NCBI RefSeq assembly: GCF_017355185.1
Contig: NZ_JADILJ010000018.1
Coordinates: 1 to 64,000 of the forward strand
Direction: 5' to 3'
Length of the DNA stretch: 64,000 nucleotides
Origin: Rathayibacter sp. SD072
Lineage (GTDB): Bacteria; Actinomycetota; Actinomycetes; Actinomycetales; Microbacteriaceae
Part shown: piece by piece, positions 52,299 to 60,921 of the stretch
Layout: every line of letters starts with the position of its first letter
Position numbering within the stretch: the first letter of the stretch is position 1
Program-made: the position numbers and the translations under genes
The notes under the pieces: generated by a model
The model's input: only the letters and a program-made list of their open reading frames with translations
Told to the model about the DNA's origin: nothing
Database searches by the model: none

Positions 52299-53315
52299 TC
52301 GTCCCCGGGCTGGTCCTCCGCGCCCACCGCTGCCTGGTCACGATCGACCCCAGAACGAGCGGCGCATCCTCCTCGTCACGGCGCCGGTTCCGTCCTGCGA
52401 GGACGCGACGGGTTCGTGAGGAGGACCGCGGCCCCCGTTCTCACGTCGTCGGGCCGCGCCGAGGCGGCAGTGGCGGCCGAGCGCCCCGCGCGTCGACGAT
52501 GTCGACGTCGGCGCAGTCGACGATGTCGACGTCGGCGCAGTCGACGCGCAGCTCGAGGTCGGAGTGCGCGACGGGAGGAGGAACGGGCTGCGTAGTTCGG
52601 GCCACTCGCCCCCTCGCCTCTCCCCCGGCGCCTTCCCGTGCGATCCGTCGCCGAAGACGGTCATGCACTGGAACGAGTGCAGCTTCGCTGCAGCTACTCT
52701 CCGGATCCTCGCGGTCACGAACCGGCTGGTCCTGCCACGACACCTCCGACAGGCACGAGCGGAGAGTCCTGCTCACGTGAAGACCCATCAGATCAGCGAC
52801 GTCGCCCTCGCACCGGAGCGGGTTCCGAGCCGTCCCGCCGCCGGCCGACAGCAAGGTCGTGCTCGCACGAGCCGTTCGCAGCGCGAACGGGGAAACGCGC
52901 GAGAGATCGACGTCGGAGCCTTGCTCGCGGCCATCGAGCGAAGTCAGGGCCGGGACGACGAGTCTGCTCAGGAAGGCAGGCGATGAGTCGAGCTCTCCCG
53001 ACTCCGGGTCCTGCATCTCCGATCGGGTCAGGGGCTTCGAGGACGCCGCCGTCAAGTGCAACGGATCGCCCCGCTCCGTATCGGGCCCTCTGAGGCAACT
53101 GAAACCCGTCGGACGTCCCTTCGCCCCGCTCGACCGCACCCGCGCGCGGCAGCCGTCGAGGCGCCACAGGAGCCGTTCCGCGGGCTGTGGCCCCTGCGTC
53201 CGGGGCCGCCCCTCCCCGTCGTGCTGCGACCGACAGCCCGCGCTCGTGCGCAGTGGTGATCGCACGCCGCAGGCCGCCCTGGAACGCGCGCAGACGCCGC
53301 TCAGCGCAGCAGAAA
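52299..53315. other. Gene-free gap between the bc1 and oxidase operons
   Basis: About 1.0 kb between two convergent terminators shows no convincing gene: the open frames have mixed codon composition, no good ribosome sites and no recognisable domains. It holds a perfect 24-bp tandem repeat at 52492-52546. It could be decayed sequence or host a non-coding RNA; I see no clear promoter. Confidence 0.55.
52492..52546. repeat. 24-bp tandem repeat, 2.3 copies
   Basis: Two identical 24-bp units (52492-52515 and 52516-52539) and a seven-base partial third. The unit carries GTCGAC palindromes (GTCGACGATGTCGACGTC...). Read on the minus strand in one frame it gives VDCADVDI twice. Confidence 0.85.
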
Positions 53316-53353
53316 GGCCGGGTGCCGTGGGCTGTCGCCCACCGCACCCGGCC
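53316..53353 (-). terminator. Terminator after ctaF
   Basis: Sixteen-base arms with one mismatch (53316-53331 and 53338-53353) and a 6-nt loop lie 20 nt past the ctaF stop, followed on the minus strand by TTTCT. Confidence 0.75.
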
Positions 53354-53372
53354 CTCTGCCGGAGTCCTCCGC

Positions 53373-53789
53373 CTAGCGCGCGAAGTATCCGCGGTAGTAC
53401 TCGTACACCCAGCCCGTGATCGAGATCAGGAAGATCCCGGCCGCGATGTAGGTGATCCAGATGCCGACGGCGAGGCCGAGGAAGGCGAGCGCCGCAGCGC
53501 CGGCCAGGATCAACGGCCACCAGCTCCAGGGGCTGAAGAAGCCCAGCTCGGGGTCCCCGTCGTCGATGTCGGCGTCGAGGCGGTCCTCGGGCAGCTCGGC
53601 GCCCTGCGCCTTGTGCACCCGGCCGACGTAGAACGCGATGAACGCGCCCAGCACGGCCGAGAGGAAGATGCCGACGGTGCCGACCCACTCCACCTGCTCG
53701 GTGTCGATGAGGGACCACGTCGTGTATGCGACGCCCGCGAGGAGGAAGAAGCCGGCCAGGAGCCAGAACAGATTGACGTTGGCGCGCAT
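53373..53789 (-). CDS. ctaF: Cytochrome c oxidase subunit 4 (actinobacterial CtaF)
   Basis: The 138-residue membrane subunit has four hydrophobic segments: about 6-26 (NLFWLLAGFFLLAGVAYTTW), 38-54, 90-110, and 112-130. PEDRLDADIDDGDPELGFFSPWSWWPLILAG (in pieces) is the family signature. This subunit is specific to the actinobacterial aa3 oxidase. It lies four bases after ctaD on the same strand and is the last gene of ctaC-ctaD-ctaF. Confidence 0.95.
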   Translation of the reverse strand: MRANVNLFWLLAGFFLLAGVAYTTWSLIDTEQVEWVGTVGIFLSAVLGAFIAFYVGRVHKAQGAELPEDRLDADIDDGDPELGFFSPWSWWPLILAGAAALAFLGLAVGIWITYIAAGIFLISITGWVYEYYRGYFAR

Positions 53790-53793
53790 GGCC

Positions 53794-55521
53794 CTACTTC
53801 ACCGTGCCTTCGGACTTGTCGTATGTGGGGGCGTCCGGAGCGTCCTTCGCCGGACCGATTCCGACGGGGATGCCGGCCTCGGGGTGGTTCAGGTCGAAGG
53901 CCGGAGCCTCGCTGCGGATGCGCGGGATGGACGTGAAGTTGTGACGGGGCGGCGGGCAGGAGGTCGCCCACTCGAGCGACCGCGAGAAGCCCCACGGGTC
54001 GTTCACGGTGACCTTCGGCGCCTTGCGAGCCGTGATGTACACGTTGAGGAAGAACGGGATCAGCGAGACCGCGAGGATCATCGCTCCGACCGTCGACAAC
54101 TGGTTCATCCAGGTGAAGCCGTCCTCCGGGAGGTAGCTCGCGTAGCGGCGGGGCATGCCCACGACTCCGAGCCAGTGCTGGATGAGGAAGGTGGTGTGGA
54201 AGCCGATGAACAGCAGCCAGAAGTGCCACTTGCCCAGCGTCTCGTTGAGCATCTTGCCGGTCCACTTGGGCCACCAGAAGTAGAAGCCCGAGAACATCGC
54301 GAAGACGACGGTGCCGAACACCACGTAGTGGAAGTGCGCCACGACGAAGTACGAGTCCGAGACGTGGAAGTCGAGCGGAGGCGAGGCCAGGATGACGCCC
54401 GTGAGCCCGCCGAAGGTGAAGGTGATCAGGAAGCCGATCGCCCAGATCATCGGGGTCTCGAAGGTGACCGACCCGCGCCACATGGTGCCGATCCAGTTGA
54501 AGATCTTCACGCCGGTCGGAACCGCGATGAGCATCGTCATCAGCGAGAAGAACGGCAGCAGGACGGAGCCGGTGACGTACATGTGGTGCGCCCATACGGT
54601 CACGGACAGCGCCGCGATCGCGATGGTCGCGTAGATCAGCGTCTTGTAGCCGAAGATCGGCTTGCGGCTGAACACCGGGAAGACCTCGGAGACGATGCCG
54701 AAGAACGGCAGGGCGATGATGTACACCTCGGGGTGGCCGAAGAACCAGAAGAGGTGCTGCCAGAGCAGGACGCCGCCGTTGGCCGCGTCGTAGATGTGCG
54801 CGTCGAACACGCGGTCGGCGCCGAGCGCGAACATGGCCGCGGCGAGGACAGGGAAGGCCAGCAGCACGAGGATCGACGTCACGAGGATGTTCCACGTGAA
54901 GATAGGCATGCGGAACATGGTCATGCCCGGTGCGCGCATCGTGATGATCGTCGTGATGAAGTTCACCGCGCCGAGGATCGTGCCGAAGCCGGAGAGGCCG
55001 AGTCCGAAGACCCACAGATTGCCGCCGAGCCCTGGCGAGAACGTCGTGCTCGAGAGTGGCGCGTAGGCGAACCATCCGAACGACGCGGCGCCCTGGGGGG
55101 TGACGAAGCCGGCGACGGCGATCAGCGAGCCGAAGCTGTAGAGCCAGTAGGCGAACGCGTTGAGCCGCGGGAACGCGACGTCGGGTGCGCCGATCTGCAG
55201 CGGCATGAGGACGTTGGCGAAGCCGGCGAAGAGCGGCGTCGCGAACATCAGCAGCATGATCGTGCCGTGCATCGTGAAGAGCTGGTTGTACTGCTCGCGC
55301 GTCTCGACGACGGCCAGACCCGGCTCGAACAGCTGGGCGCGGATGACGAGGGCCATCACTCCCGCGATGCAGAAGTAGATGAACGAGGTGATCAGGTACA
55401 TGTACCCGATGACCTTGTGGTCGGTGGACGTCATCCAGCGAACGAGGACGTTCGCCTTGCGCTCGACGGGGGGTGTTCCGAAGGTGCGGGACGACGGGGC
55501 GGGTGCGGTGGCGGTGCTCAT
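53794..55521 (-). CDS. ctaD: Cytochrome c oxidase subunit I
   Basis: The 575-residue catalytic subunit has twelve membrane helices. Haem and CuB ligands are visible in [29 protein letters not shown] (the His-Tyr region), WAHHMYVTG and [13 protein letters not shown]. It reduces oxygen to water and pumps protons. The C-terminal tail of about 50 residues ([20 protein letters not shown] in part) is normal for actinobacteria. ATG at 55521 lies seven bases after the ctaC stop region. Confidence 0.97.
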   Translation of the reverse strand: MSTATAPAPSSRTFGTPPVERKANVLVRWMTSTDHKVIGYMYLITSFIYFCIAGVMALVIRAQLFEPGLAVVETREQYNQLFTMHGTIMLLMFATPLFAGFANVLMPLQIGAPDVAFPRLNAFAYWLYSFGSLIAVAGFVTPQGAASFGWFAYAPLSSTTFSPGLGGNLWVFGLGLSGFGTILGAVNFITTIITMRAPGMTMFRMPIFTWNILVTSILVLLAFPVLAAAMFALGADRVFDAHIYDAANGGVLLWQHLFWFFGHPEVYIIALPFFGIVSEVFPVFSRKPIFGYKTLIYATIAIAALSVTVWAHHMYVTGSVLLPFFSLMTMLIAVPTGVKIFNWIGTMWRGSVTFETPMIWAIGFLITFTFGGLTGVILASPPLDFHVSDSYFVVAHFHYVVFGTVVFAMFSGFYFWWPKWTGKMLNETLGKWHFWLLFIGFHTTFLIQHWLGVVGMPRRYASYLPEDGFTWMNQLSTVGAMILAVSLIPFFLNVYITARKAPKVTVNDPWGFSRSLEWATSCPPPRHNFTSIPRIRSEAPAFDLNHPEAGIPVGIGPAKDAPDAPTYDKSEGTVK

Positions 55522-55527
55522 GCTCCC

Positions 55528-56415
55528 CTACTCCTCGTTCTCGGTGCGGACCGGCGCACCGGTTCCGGGAAGGTTGCTGTTGCGGTCGTACTCGGCGCCC
55601 AGCTGGCCGGTCTGGCCCGCGTCGCGGAGCGACTGGATGTAGTCGTCGTAGGTGTCGCGATCGACGACCTCGACGTTGAAGAGCATCGCGGAGTGGTACT
55701 CGCCGCAGAGCTCGGCGCACTTGCCGGCGTACGTGCCCTCCTTGAGCGGCGTGACGTACATGTAGTTCGTCTTGCCGGGGATCATGTCCTTCTTGTAGAG
55801 GAAGTCCACGACCCAGAACGAGTGGATCACGTCGCGCGCGTCGAGCTGGATCTTGATCTTCTCGCCCACGGGCAGGTACAGCGTCGGCACCTCGGACTCG
55901 ACGAGCGAGCCGTTCGCGTCGCCGTCGGCACCCTCGTACTGGCCCTGGATGCCCGCCGAGTAGACGTCCTCGTCGACGTAGTTGAAGTCCCACGCCCACT
56001 GCTTGCCGTAGACCTGGATGGTCTCGTCGGGGTTCTCGTAGGGCTCCTCGATCGCGGCCTGGTCGCGCGCCGTGAAGGCGAAGAAGCCGATCACCAGGAT
56101 CAGCGGCACGATCGTGTAGAAGATCTCGATCGGCATGTTGTAGCGCAGCTGCACCGGGAGGCCCGTCTGGCCCTTGCGGCGGCGGTACACGACGACGGCC
56201 CAGATCGTGAGCCCCCACGTGACGACGCCGACGGCGAGGAGAACGATCCAGGAGGTGACCCAGAGTCCGATGACCCGGTCGACGTGGTTCGTCGTTCCGG
56301 GTTCGGTGGGGAGCCAGCCCTGGAGCTGCTCCTGCGTGCAGCCCGCGAGAACGAGGGCGAGGGCTCCTGCAACGGGTGCAGCGACCCATCTGCGGATTCG
56401 GCGATTGAAGCGCAC
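55528..56415 (-). CDS. ctaC: Cytochrome c oxidase subunit II, lipoprotein
   Basis: The 295-residue subunit has a lipoprotein signal (LVLAGCTQ, Cys26), two membrane helices (about 50-75 and 95-115) and an external cupredoxin domain with the CuA site CAELCGEYHSAM. It takes electrons from the dihaem cytochrome of the bc1 complex. GTG at 56415 gives a basic signal-peptide start (MRFNRRIRRW). It is the first gene of ctaC-ctaD-ctaF, 215 bases after erpA. Confidence 0.97.
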   Translation of the reverse strand: MRFNRRIRRWVAAPVAGALALVLAGCTQEQLQGWLPTEPGTTNHVDRVIGLWVTSWIVLLAVGVVTWGLTIWAVVVYRRRKGQTGLPVQLRYNMPIEIFYTIVPLILVIGFFAFTARDQAAIEEPYENPDETIQVYGKQWAWDFNYVDEDVYSAGIQGQYEGADGDANGSLVESEVPTLYLPVGEKIKIQLDARDVIHSFWVVDFLYKKDMIPGKTNYMYVTPLKEGTYAGKCAELCGEYHSAMLFNVEVVDRDTYDDYIQSLRDAGQTGQLGAEYDRNSNLPGTGAPVRTENEE

Positions 56416-56630
56416 CGGTGACCTTTCGGAAGACTGGGGACCAGTTCACACGAAACTGTATTAGACCGGCTCCAGCCTACCTTCCCCCCGGCGGCCGGAG
56501 TGCACGGGACACCGCTCTTGACCTCCGGGCCCGACGGTGCGACGGACGACGAACGGCGCCCGACGAGCCGCAGATGCAAGCCGTCGGACGCCGTCCGGAG
56601 GAGCGGGAGCGGCGTGTCGCCGCTCGAGCG

Positions 56631-56996
56631 TCAGTGGAAGCTGTCGCCGCAGGCGCAGCTGCCGCCCGCGTTGGGGTTGTCGATGGTGAAGCCCTGCTTC
56701 TGGATGGTGTCCTCGAAGTCGATGGAGGCGCCATCGAGGTAGGGGACGCTCATCTTGTCGACGACGAGGCCGACTCCCTCGAACTCGACCGCCGCGTCGC
56801 CCTCGAGGGTGCGCTCGTCGAAGTAGAGCTGGTAGATGAGGCCGGAGCAGCCGCCGGGCTGCACGGCGACGCGCAGGCGCAGGTCGTCTCGACCCTCCTG
56901 CTCGAGGAGGCTCTTCACCTTGGCGGCGGCGACGGGGGTCATCGAGACGCCGTGCGCCGCGGTCGTCTGGTCGACGGTCAGTGTCGTGTCGGACAT
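56631..56996 (-). CDS. erpA: Iron-sulfur cluster insertion protein (ErpA/IscA type)
   Basis: The 121-residue A-type carrier has the three cluster cysteines: Cys50 in PGGCSGLIY and Cys114/Cys116 in GGSCACGDSF. It hands 4Fe-4S or 2Fe-2S clusters to target enzymes. The position next to the oxidase and Rieske genes is common in actinobacteria and fits delivery of clusters to respiration, which is an inference. The ATG at 56996 has GAGGAG upstream. Confidence 0.93.
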   Translation of the reverse strand: MSDTTLTVDQTTAAHGVSMTPVAAAKVKSLLEQEGRDDLRLRVAVQPGGCSGLIYQLYFDERTLEGDAAVEFEGVGLVVDKMSVPYLDGASIDFEDTIQKQGFTIDNPNAGGSCACGDSFH

Positions 56997-57097
56997 GTCA
57001 CTCCTCGAGAGGTCGGTGCGTGATAGACGGCGTGATGCCTGTCGATTCTACGGGGGCAACCGCTAGGTGCGGCCGGGTATTCCGGATCCACCCGCGG

Positions 57098-58516
57098 TCA
57101 GTCCCGGTGGGCGGCGGCGCGCAGGAGGAAGAGCGCCTCCGTCTGGGCCGCGCGCTTGAAGACGCCGAGGTGCAGCGACTCGTTCGGACTGTGCGCGCGG
57201 GAGTCCGGGTCCTCGACGCCGGTCACCAGGATCTGGGCGGCGGGGAACTCGCGCACGAGGTCGGCGATGAAGGGGATGCTGCCTCCCGCGCTGGTCTCGA
57301 GCGCCGCACGGCCCCACGCGTCGGCCATCGCCTCCTTGACCAGGCCCACGGCCCAGCCCGAGGTGTCGACGAGGAAGGGCTCCCCCGTGTCGACGTCCTC
57401 GATGGCGAGGTGCGCACCGAACGGGGCGTGGGCGCGCAGGTGCCGCTCGAGCGCCGTGAAGCCCTCCGGCGCCTCCTGTCCGGGCGCGATCCTGGCGCTG
57501 ATCTTCACGCGCACCGACGGGCTCAGGGTGTTCGACGCGTCGACGACGCTCGGCGCGTCGATGCCGGTCACGGTGATCGACGGCTTCGACCAGATCCGCG
57601 AGAGGAAGGGTCCGGAGCCGATCGGCGAGACGCCGTCGAGCAGGCCCGCATCGCGCCGGAGCTCGTCCTCGCTGATCTCGGGGACGGCGCCGTCGTGCTC
57701 GCGCAGCCCCTCGACGGCGACGGAGCCGTCCTCGTTCCAGAGCGTGGACAGCAGGCGCACCGTCGCGAGCATCGCGTCCGGGACGGCGCCGCCGAGCATC
57801 CCGGAGTGCGAGGCGTGCTCGAGTGTGCTCACGGTGAGCGTGAAAGTGACGTTCCCGCGGAGGCCGACGGTCAGCGACGGAGTGTCGACGTCCCAGTTGT
57901 CGCTGTCGGCGACCACGATCACGTCCGCGCGCAGGGCGTCGTGGTGCTCGCGGAGGAACGTCGGGAACGAGCGGGAGCCGAACTCCTCCTCGCCCTCGAT
58001 GAAGAGCACGAGGCCGAGGTCGTGGTCGTCGCCCGCCACCTCGCGCAGCGCGCGCACGGCGGCGAGGTGCGACACCACTCCGGCCTTGTCGTCGGCGGCG
58101 CCGCGCCCGTAGAGCCGGTCGCCGCGGACGGTCGGCTCGAAGGGCGGCGTCTGCCACGCCGACTCCGCGCCCTGGGGCTGCACGTCGTGGTGCGCGTAGA
58201 GGAGGACGGTCGGAGCGCCGTTGCGGGCGGCGCGCGTCGCGAGCACCGCCGGCTGCCCGAGGACGCCAGAGTCGCCGATGGTGGAGCGGCGGATGGAGAC
58301 GTCCTCGAAGGCGCCGGTCTCCCGGGCGAGCTCGGCGATCGCCTCGGCGCTCGCGGCCACCCGCGTCGCGTCGAAGCCGTCCCACGAGACGGAGGGGATG
58401 CGCACCAGGCGGCCGAGCTCGGCGAGCGAGCGGGGCAGGTCGTCGCGGACCGCGGCCAGGACCGCCTCCTCGGCTGCTGGGAGAGTGGACGTCGGAGTCG
58501 GAGCGTCGTGAGCCAT
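57098..58516 (-). CDS. M20-family dipeptidase
   Basis: The 472-residue peptidase has the M20 metal-site motifs: VLLYAHHDVQP (first His/Asp), GRGAADDKAGV (bridging Asp), FIEGEEEFGS (catalytic Glu-Glu), VVADSDNWD, and LEHASHSGMLGG in the dimerisation lid. It is expected to cleave dipeptides or related amides using zinc or another metal. A TAAGAT -10 hexamer on this strand (58524-58529) ends seven bases before the ATG, so the message is probably leaderless. It diverges from the DUF3043 gene, and their -10 elements overlap. Confidence 0.93.
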   Translation of the reverse strand: MAHDAPTPTSTLPAAEEAVLAAVRDDLPRSLAELGRLVRIPSVSWDGFDATRVAASAEAIAELARETGAFEDVSIRRSTIGDSGVLGQPAVLATRAARNGAPTVLLYAHHDVQPQGAESAWQTPPFEPTVRGDRLYGRGAADDKAGVVSHLAAVRALREVAGDDHDLGLVLFIEGEEEFGSRSFPTFLREHHDALRADVIVVADSDNWDVDTPSLTVGLRGNVTFTLTVSTLEHASHSGMLGGAVPDAMLATVRLLSTLWNEDGSVAVEGLREHDGAVPEISEDELRRDAGLLDGVSPIGSGPFLSRIWSKPSITVTGIDAPSVVDASNTLSPSVRVKISARIAPGQEAPEGFTALERHLRAHAPFGAHLAIEDVDTGEPFLVDTSGWAVGLVKEAMADAWGRAALETSAGGSIPFIADLVREFPAAQILVTGVEDPDSRAHSPNESLHLGVFKRAAQTEALFLLRAAAHRD

Positions 58517-58521
58517 GCGGG

Positions 58522-58529
58522 TAATCTTA
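58522..58529. promoter_or_regulatory. Overlapping divergent -10 elements
   Basis: TAATCT on the plus strand (58522-58527) and TAAGAT on the minus strand (58524-58529) share four bases. They serve the DUF3043 gene and the dipeptidase gene, so the two transcripts should compete for polymerase. Confidence 0.55.
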
Positions 58530-58558
58530 AGAGACCCTCGATTCCAAGGACGTTCACC

Positions 58559-59131
58559 GTGGCCAAGCACCCGATCGCAACCGACACGCCAGACGACGCC
58601 GACTCCGCGCCGGCGACCGGCAAGGGGCGGCCGACGCCCACCCGGCGCGAGCGGGAGCTCGCCAACCAGCGGCCGCTCGTGACGACCGACCGCAAGCAGG
58701 CCGCGCGCGACGCCCGCGAGAAGGCCGCCGTGGCCCGCGAGCAGGCCCGCATCGGACTTGCCGCGGGAGACCAGCGCTACCTCCCGCTTCGCGACAAGGG
58801 TCCGCAGCGCAAGTTCGTCCGCGACTACGTGGACGCGCGCTACAGCCTCGGCGAGTTCCTCATCCCCGTGATGGTCGTGGTGCTGCTGCTCAGCTTCTTC
58901 CCGCAGCCCGAGCTTCAGTACGTGACCCTGATCGTGCTCTGGGCCTTCTTCGTCGTGGCGGTCATCGACTGCCTCCTGCTGGGCCTGCGCCTGCGCAAGA
59001 AGCTGGGCGAGCGCTTCGGCACCGACAAGGTCGAGAAGGGCATCCGCTGGTACGCCGCGATGCGCGCCCTCCAGCTGCGCGTCATGCGCCTCCCCAAGCC
59101 CCAGGTGAAGCGCGGGCAGTTCCCGGAGTGA
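58559..59131 (+). CDS. DUF3043 membrane protein
   Basis: The 190-residue protein has a charged N-terminal half (PTPTRRERELANQRPLVTTD, then an Ala/Arg-rich helix AARDAREKAAVAREQARIG) and two membrane helices (about 105-122 and 127-147), with DKGPQRKFVRDYVDARYSLGEFLIP just before them, the DUF3043 signature. Its function is unknown; it is widespread in actinobacteria, often next to this dipeptidase. GTG at 58559 follows AAGGA. A hairpin containing the stop codon follows. Confidence 0.92.
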   Translation: MAKHPIATDTPDDADSAPATGKGRPTPTRRERELANQRPLVTTDRKQAARDAREKAAVAREQARIGLAAGDQRYLPLRDKGPQRKFVRDYVDARYSLGEFLIPVMVVVLLLSFFPQPELQYVTLIVLWAFFVVAVIDCLLLGLRLRKKLGERFGTDKVEKGIRWYAAMRALQLRVMRLPKPQVKRGQFPE

Positions 59132-59154
59132 GCGCTGCGCGCTCATTTCGGGAA
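59120..59154 (+). terminator. Hairpin over the DUF3043 stop codon
   Basis: Inner arms TGAGCGC and GCGCTCA (59129-59135, 59139-59145) include the TGA stop; outer arms TTCCCG and CGGGAA (59120-59125, 59149-59154) extend the stem with an internal loop. Confidence 0.6.
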
Positions 59155-59343
59155 CTGGTGCTCGCTTGCTCGGCCTCCGGCCTCACCGCAGGCGGCTGAG
59201 CAGGGGGTGCGTTCCAGGGAGCTGCGGAGCAAGGCGGGCGCCTCTCACCCCGCGACGACCCGCCGGGTCGAGCACACGCCCAGCCGGAACGCTGCGGAGC
59301 CGCCGCCGCAGGTCCGGTGCTCGGCCTCCCGGCCCGGTGATGC

Positions 59344-59430
59344 CCTCGAGGCGAACCGTTGATTCGCGTGCGAGCGGATCGTCGCAGCCGAACGCGAGCA
59401 CACCCCGCAATCGCGGCTCAGGACCGATTG
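59344..59430 (+). repeat. Dispersed repeat, shorter copy C
   Basis: It matches the first half of copies B and D (CCTCGAGGCGAACCG, then TTGATTCGCGTGCGAGCGGATCG in two parts) but lacks about 35 bases of the middle. A 6-bp terminal hairpin (59408-59413 with 59425-59430) contains the pyrD stop codon in its loop. The upstream part, from about 59300, also resembles the flank of copy D. The rest of 59155-59343 shows no gene. Confidence 0.6.
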
Positions 59431-60431
59431 ATCGCCCGGGCCCAGAGGGGGCCCTCGTAGATGAAGGCCGTGTAGCCCTGGACCAGCGTGGCGCCGGCGG
59501 CGAGGCGCTCCCGCACGTCGGCTGCGGTCTCGACGCCGCCGACCGAGATGACGCAGAACGATTCGGGGACGACTCCTCGGATCACTCGGAGGACGGCGAG
59601 CGAGCGCGCGGCCAGTGGCGCGCCCGACAGGCCGCCCGCACCGGCGGCGTCGACGACGGAGGCGGTCGTCTCGAGGCCATCGCGGGACAGCGTCGTGTTC
59701 GTGGCGATGATGCCGTCGAGCCCGAGGCGCACGGCCAGCTCCGCGACGCGGACGACCTCGTCGTCGGACAGGTCCGGGGCGATCTTCACGAGCAGCGGAG
59801 TCGCGTCGGCCGCGTCCTTCACCGCCCCGAGCAGGGGTTCGAGCTTGTCGATCTCCTGCAGGCCGCGGAGCCCGGGAGTGTTGGGCGAGCTGACGTTGAC
59901 GACCAGGTAGTCGGCCAGCGGCGCGAGCATCCGCGCACTGACCAGGTAGTCCTCGACGGCGTCGTCGACGCTGACCACGCGGCTCTTGCCGATGTTGACG
60001 CCGATGACGGGGCGTCCGCCCACGCCGCGGAGGCGAGCGAGCCGACCGGCGGCCGCGCGCGCTCCGCTGTTGTTGAAGCCCATACGGTTGATCAGCGCGC
60101 GATCCGCGACGAGGCGGAACAGGCGCGGCCGGTCGTTGCCCGGCTGCGGACGCGCGGTCAGCGTGCCGACCTCGACGTGCCCGAAACCGAGGGCTCCGAG
60201 CCCGAGGACGGCGGTCGCGTCCTTGTCGAAGCCTGCGGCCACTCCGAACGGGGTGGCGAACCGCAGTCCGAGCGTCTCGACCGAGCGGTCCTCCTTCGGG
60301 AGCGTGAAGCGCCGGACGACGGGTGCGACGATCCCCAGCGCCCGGATGACCGGGAAGGCGAGGTGGTGCGCGCGCTCGGGGTCGAGGCGGCGCAGGACGG
60401 TCCTGAACAGGACCGGGTAGATCGCGGGCAT
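59418..60431 (-). CDS. pyrD: Dihydroorotate dehydrogenase (quinone), class 2
   Basis: The 337-residue flavoenzyme oxidises dihydroorotate to orotate in pyrimidine synthesis and passes electrons to quinone. The N-terminus ([26 protein letters not shown]) is the amphipathic membrane-contact helix of class 2. Motifs: VAAGFDKDATA, NRMGFNNSGA, VVNVSSPNTPGLRGLQ with catalytic Ser, and IATNTTLSRDG. The ATG overlaps the nrdR stop (TGATG). Its stop codon lies inside a hairpin of the dispersed repeat. Confidence 0.96.
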   Translation of the reverse strand: MPAIYPVLFRTVLRRLDPERAHHLAFPVIRALGIVAPVVRRFTLPKEDRSVETLGLRFATPFGVAAGFDKDATAVLGLGALGFGHVEVGTLTARPQPGNDRPRLFRLVADRALINRMGFNNSGARAAAGRLARLRGVGGRPVIGVNIGKSRVVSVDDAVEDYLVSARMLAPLADYLVVNVSSPNTPGLRGLQEIDKLEPLLGAVKDAADATPLLVKIAPDLSDDEVVRVAELAVRLGLDGIIATNTTLSRDGLETTASVVDAAGAGGLSGAPLAARSLAVLRVIRGVVPESFCVISVGGVETAADVRERLAAGATLVQGYTAFIYEGPLWARAINRS

Positions 60432-60904
60432 CAGAGCTCGCCTCCCTGCACGGCCTCGGTGCGCTCGGCACGCAGGAGGGTGATGGCCGATTCGAAGTCG
60501 TCGAGCGAGTCGAACGCCTGGTAGACGCTCGCGAAGCGGAGGTAGGCCACCTCGTCGAGCTCGCGCAGCGGCGCCAGGATCGCGAGGCCGATGTCGTTCG
60601 CGTCGATCTGCGACGCTCCCGTCGAGCGGATGCTCTCCTCCACGCGCTGAGCGAGCACCGCGAGGTCGGAGTCCGTCACGGGACGGCCCTGGCACGCCTT
60701 GCGCACTCCGCTGACGATCTTCTCGCGGCTGAACGGCTCCACGACTCCGCTGCGCTTGATCACGACGAGGCTGGCGGTCTCGGTGGTCGAGAAGCGGCGG
60801 CCGCAGGACGGGCACTGCCGGCGGCGCCGGATCGAGAGGCCGTCGTCGCTGGTGCGGGAGTCGATCACCCGGGAGTCGGGGTGCCGGCAGAACGGGCAGA
60901 ACAT
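60431..60904 (-). CDS. nrdR: Transcriptional repressor NrdR
   Basis: The 157-residue repressor of ribonucleotide reductase genes has a zinc ribbon with Cys3, Cys6, Cys31 and Cys34 (MFCPFC...CPSC) and an ATP-cone domain (about 49-139; [25 protein letters not shown] in pieces). It senses ATP/dATP levels. The ATG at 60904 is fixed by the zinc ribbon. No NrdR box is visible nearby. It is coupled to pyrD and follows hisD by 17 bases. Confidence 0.96.
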   Translation of the reverse strand: MFCPFCRHPDSRVIDSRTSDDGLSIRRRRQCPSCGRRFSTTETASLVVIKRSGVVEPFSREKIVSGVRKACQGRPVTDSDLAVLAQRVEESIRSTGASQIDANDIGLAILAPLRELDEVAYLRFASVYQAFDSLDDFESAITLLRAERTEAVQGGEL

Positions 60905-60921
60905 CGGGAGGTGCCTCTCGG

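Noticed and set aside
52441-53372. Minus-strand open frame containing VDCADVDI repeats as a gene
   Set aside because: No ribosome site, no codon bias and no domain; the repeats are better explained as tandem DNA duplication.
53354-53936. Plus-strand open frame across the ctaF region (from about 53187)
   Set aside because: It is antisense to ctaF and ctaD and its upstream part has no coding pattern or domain.
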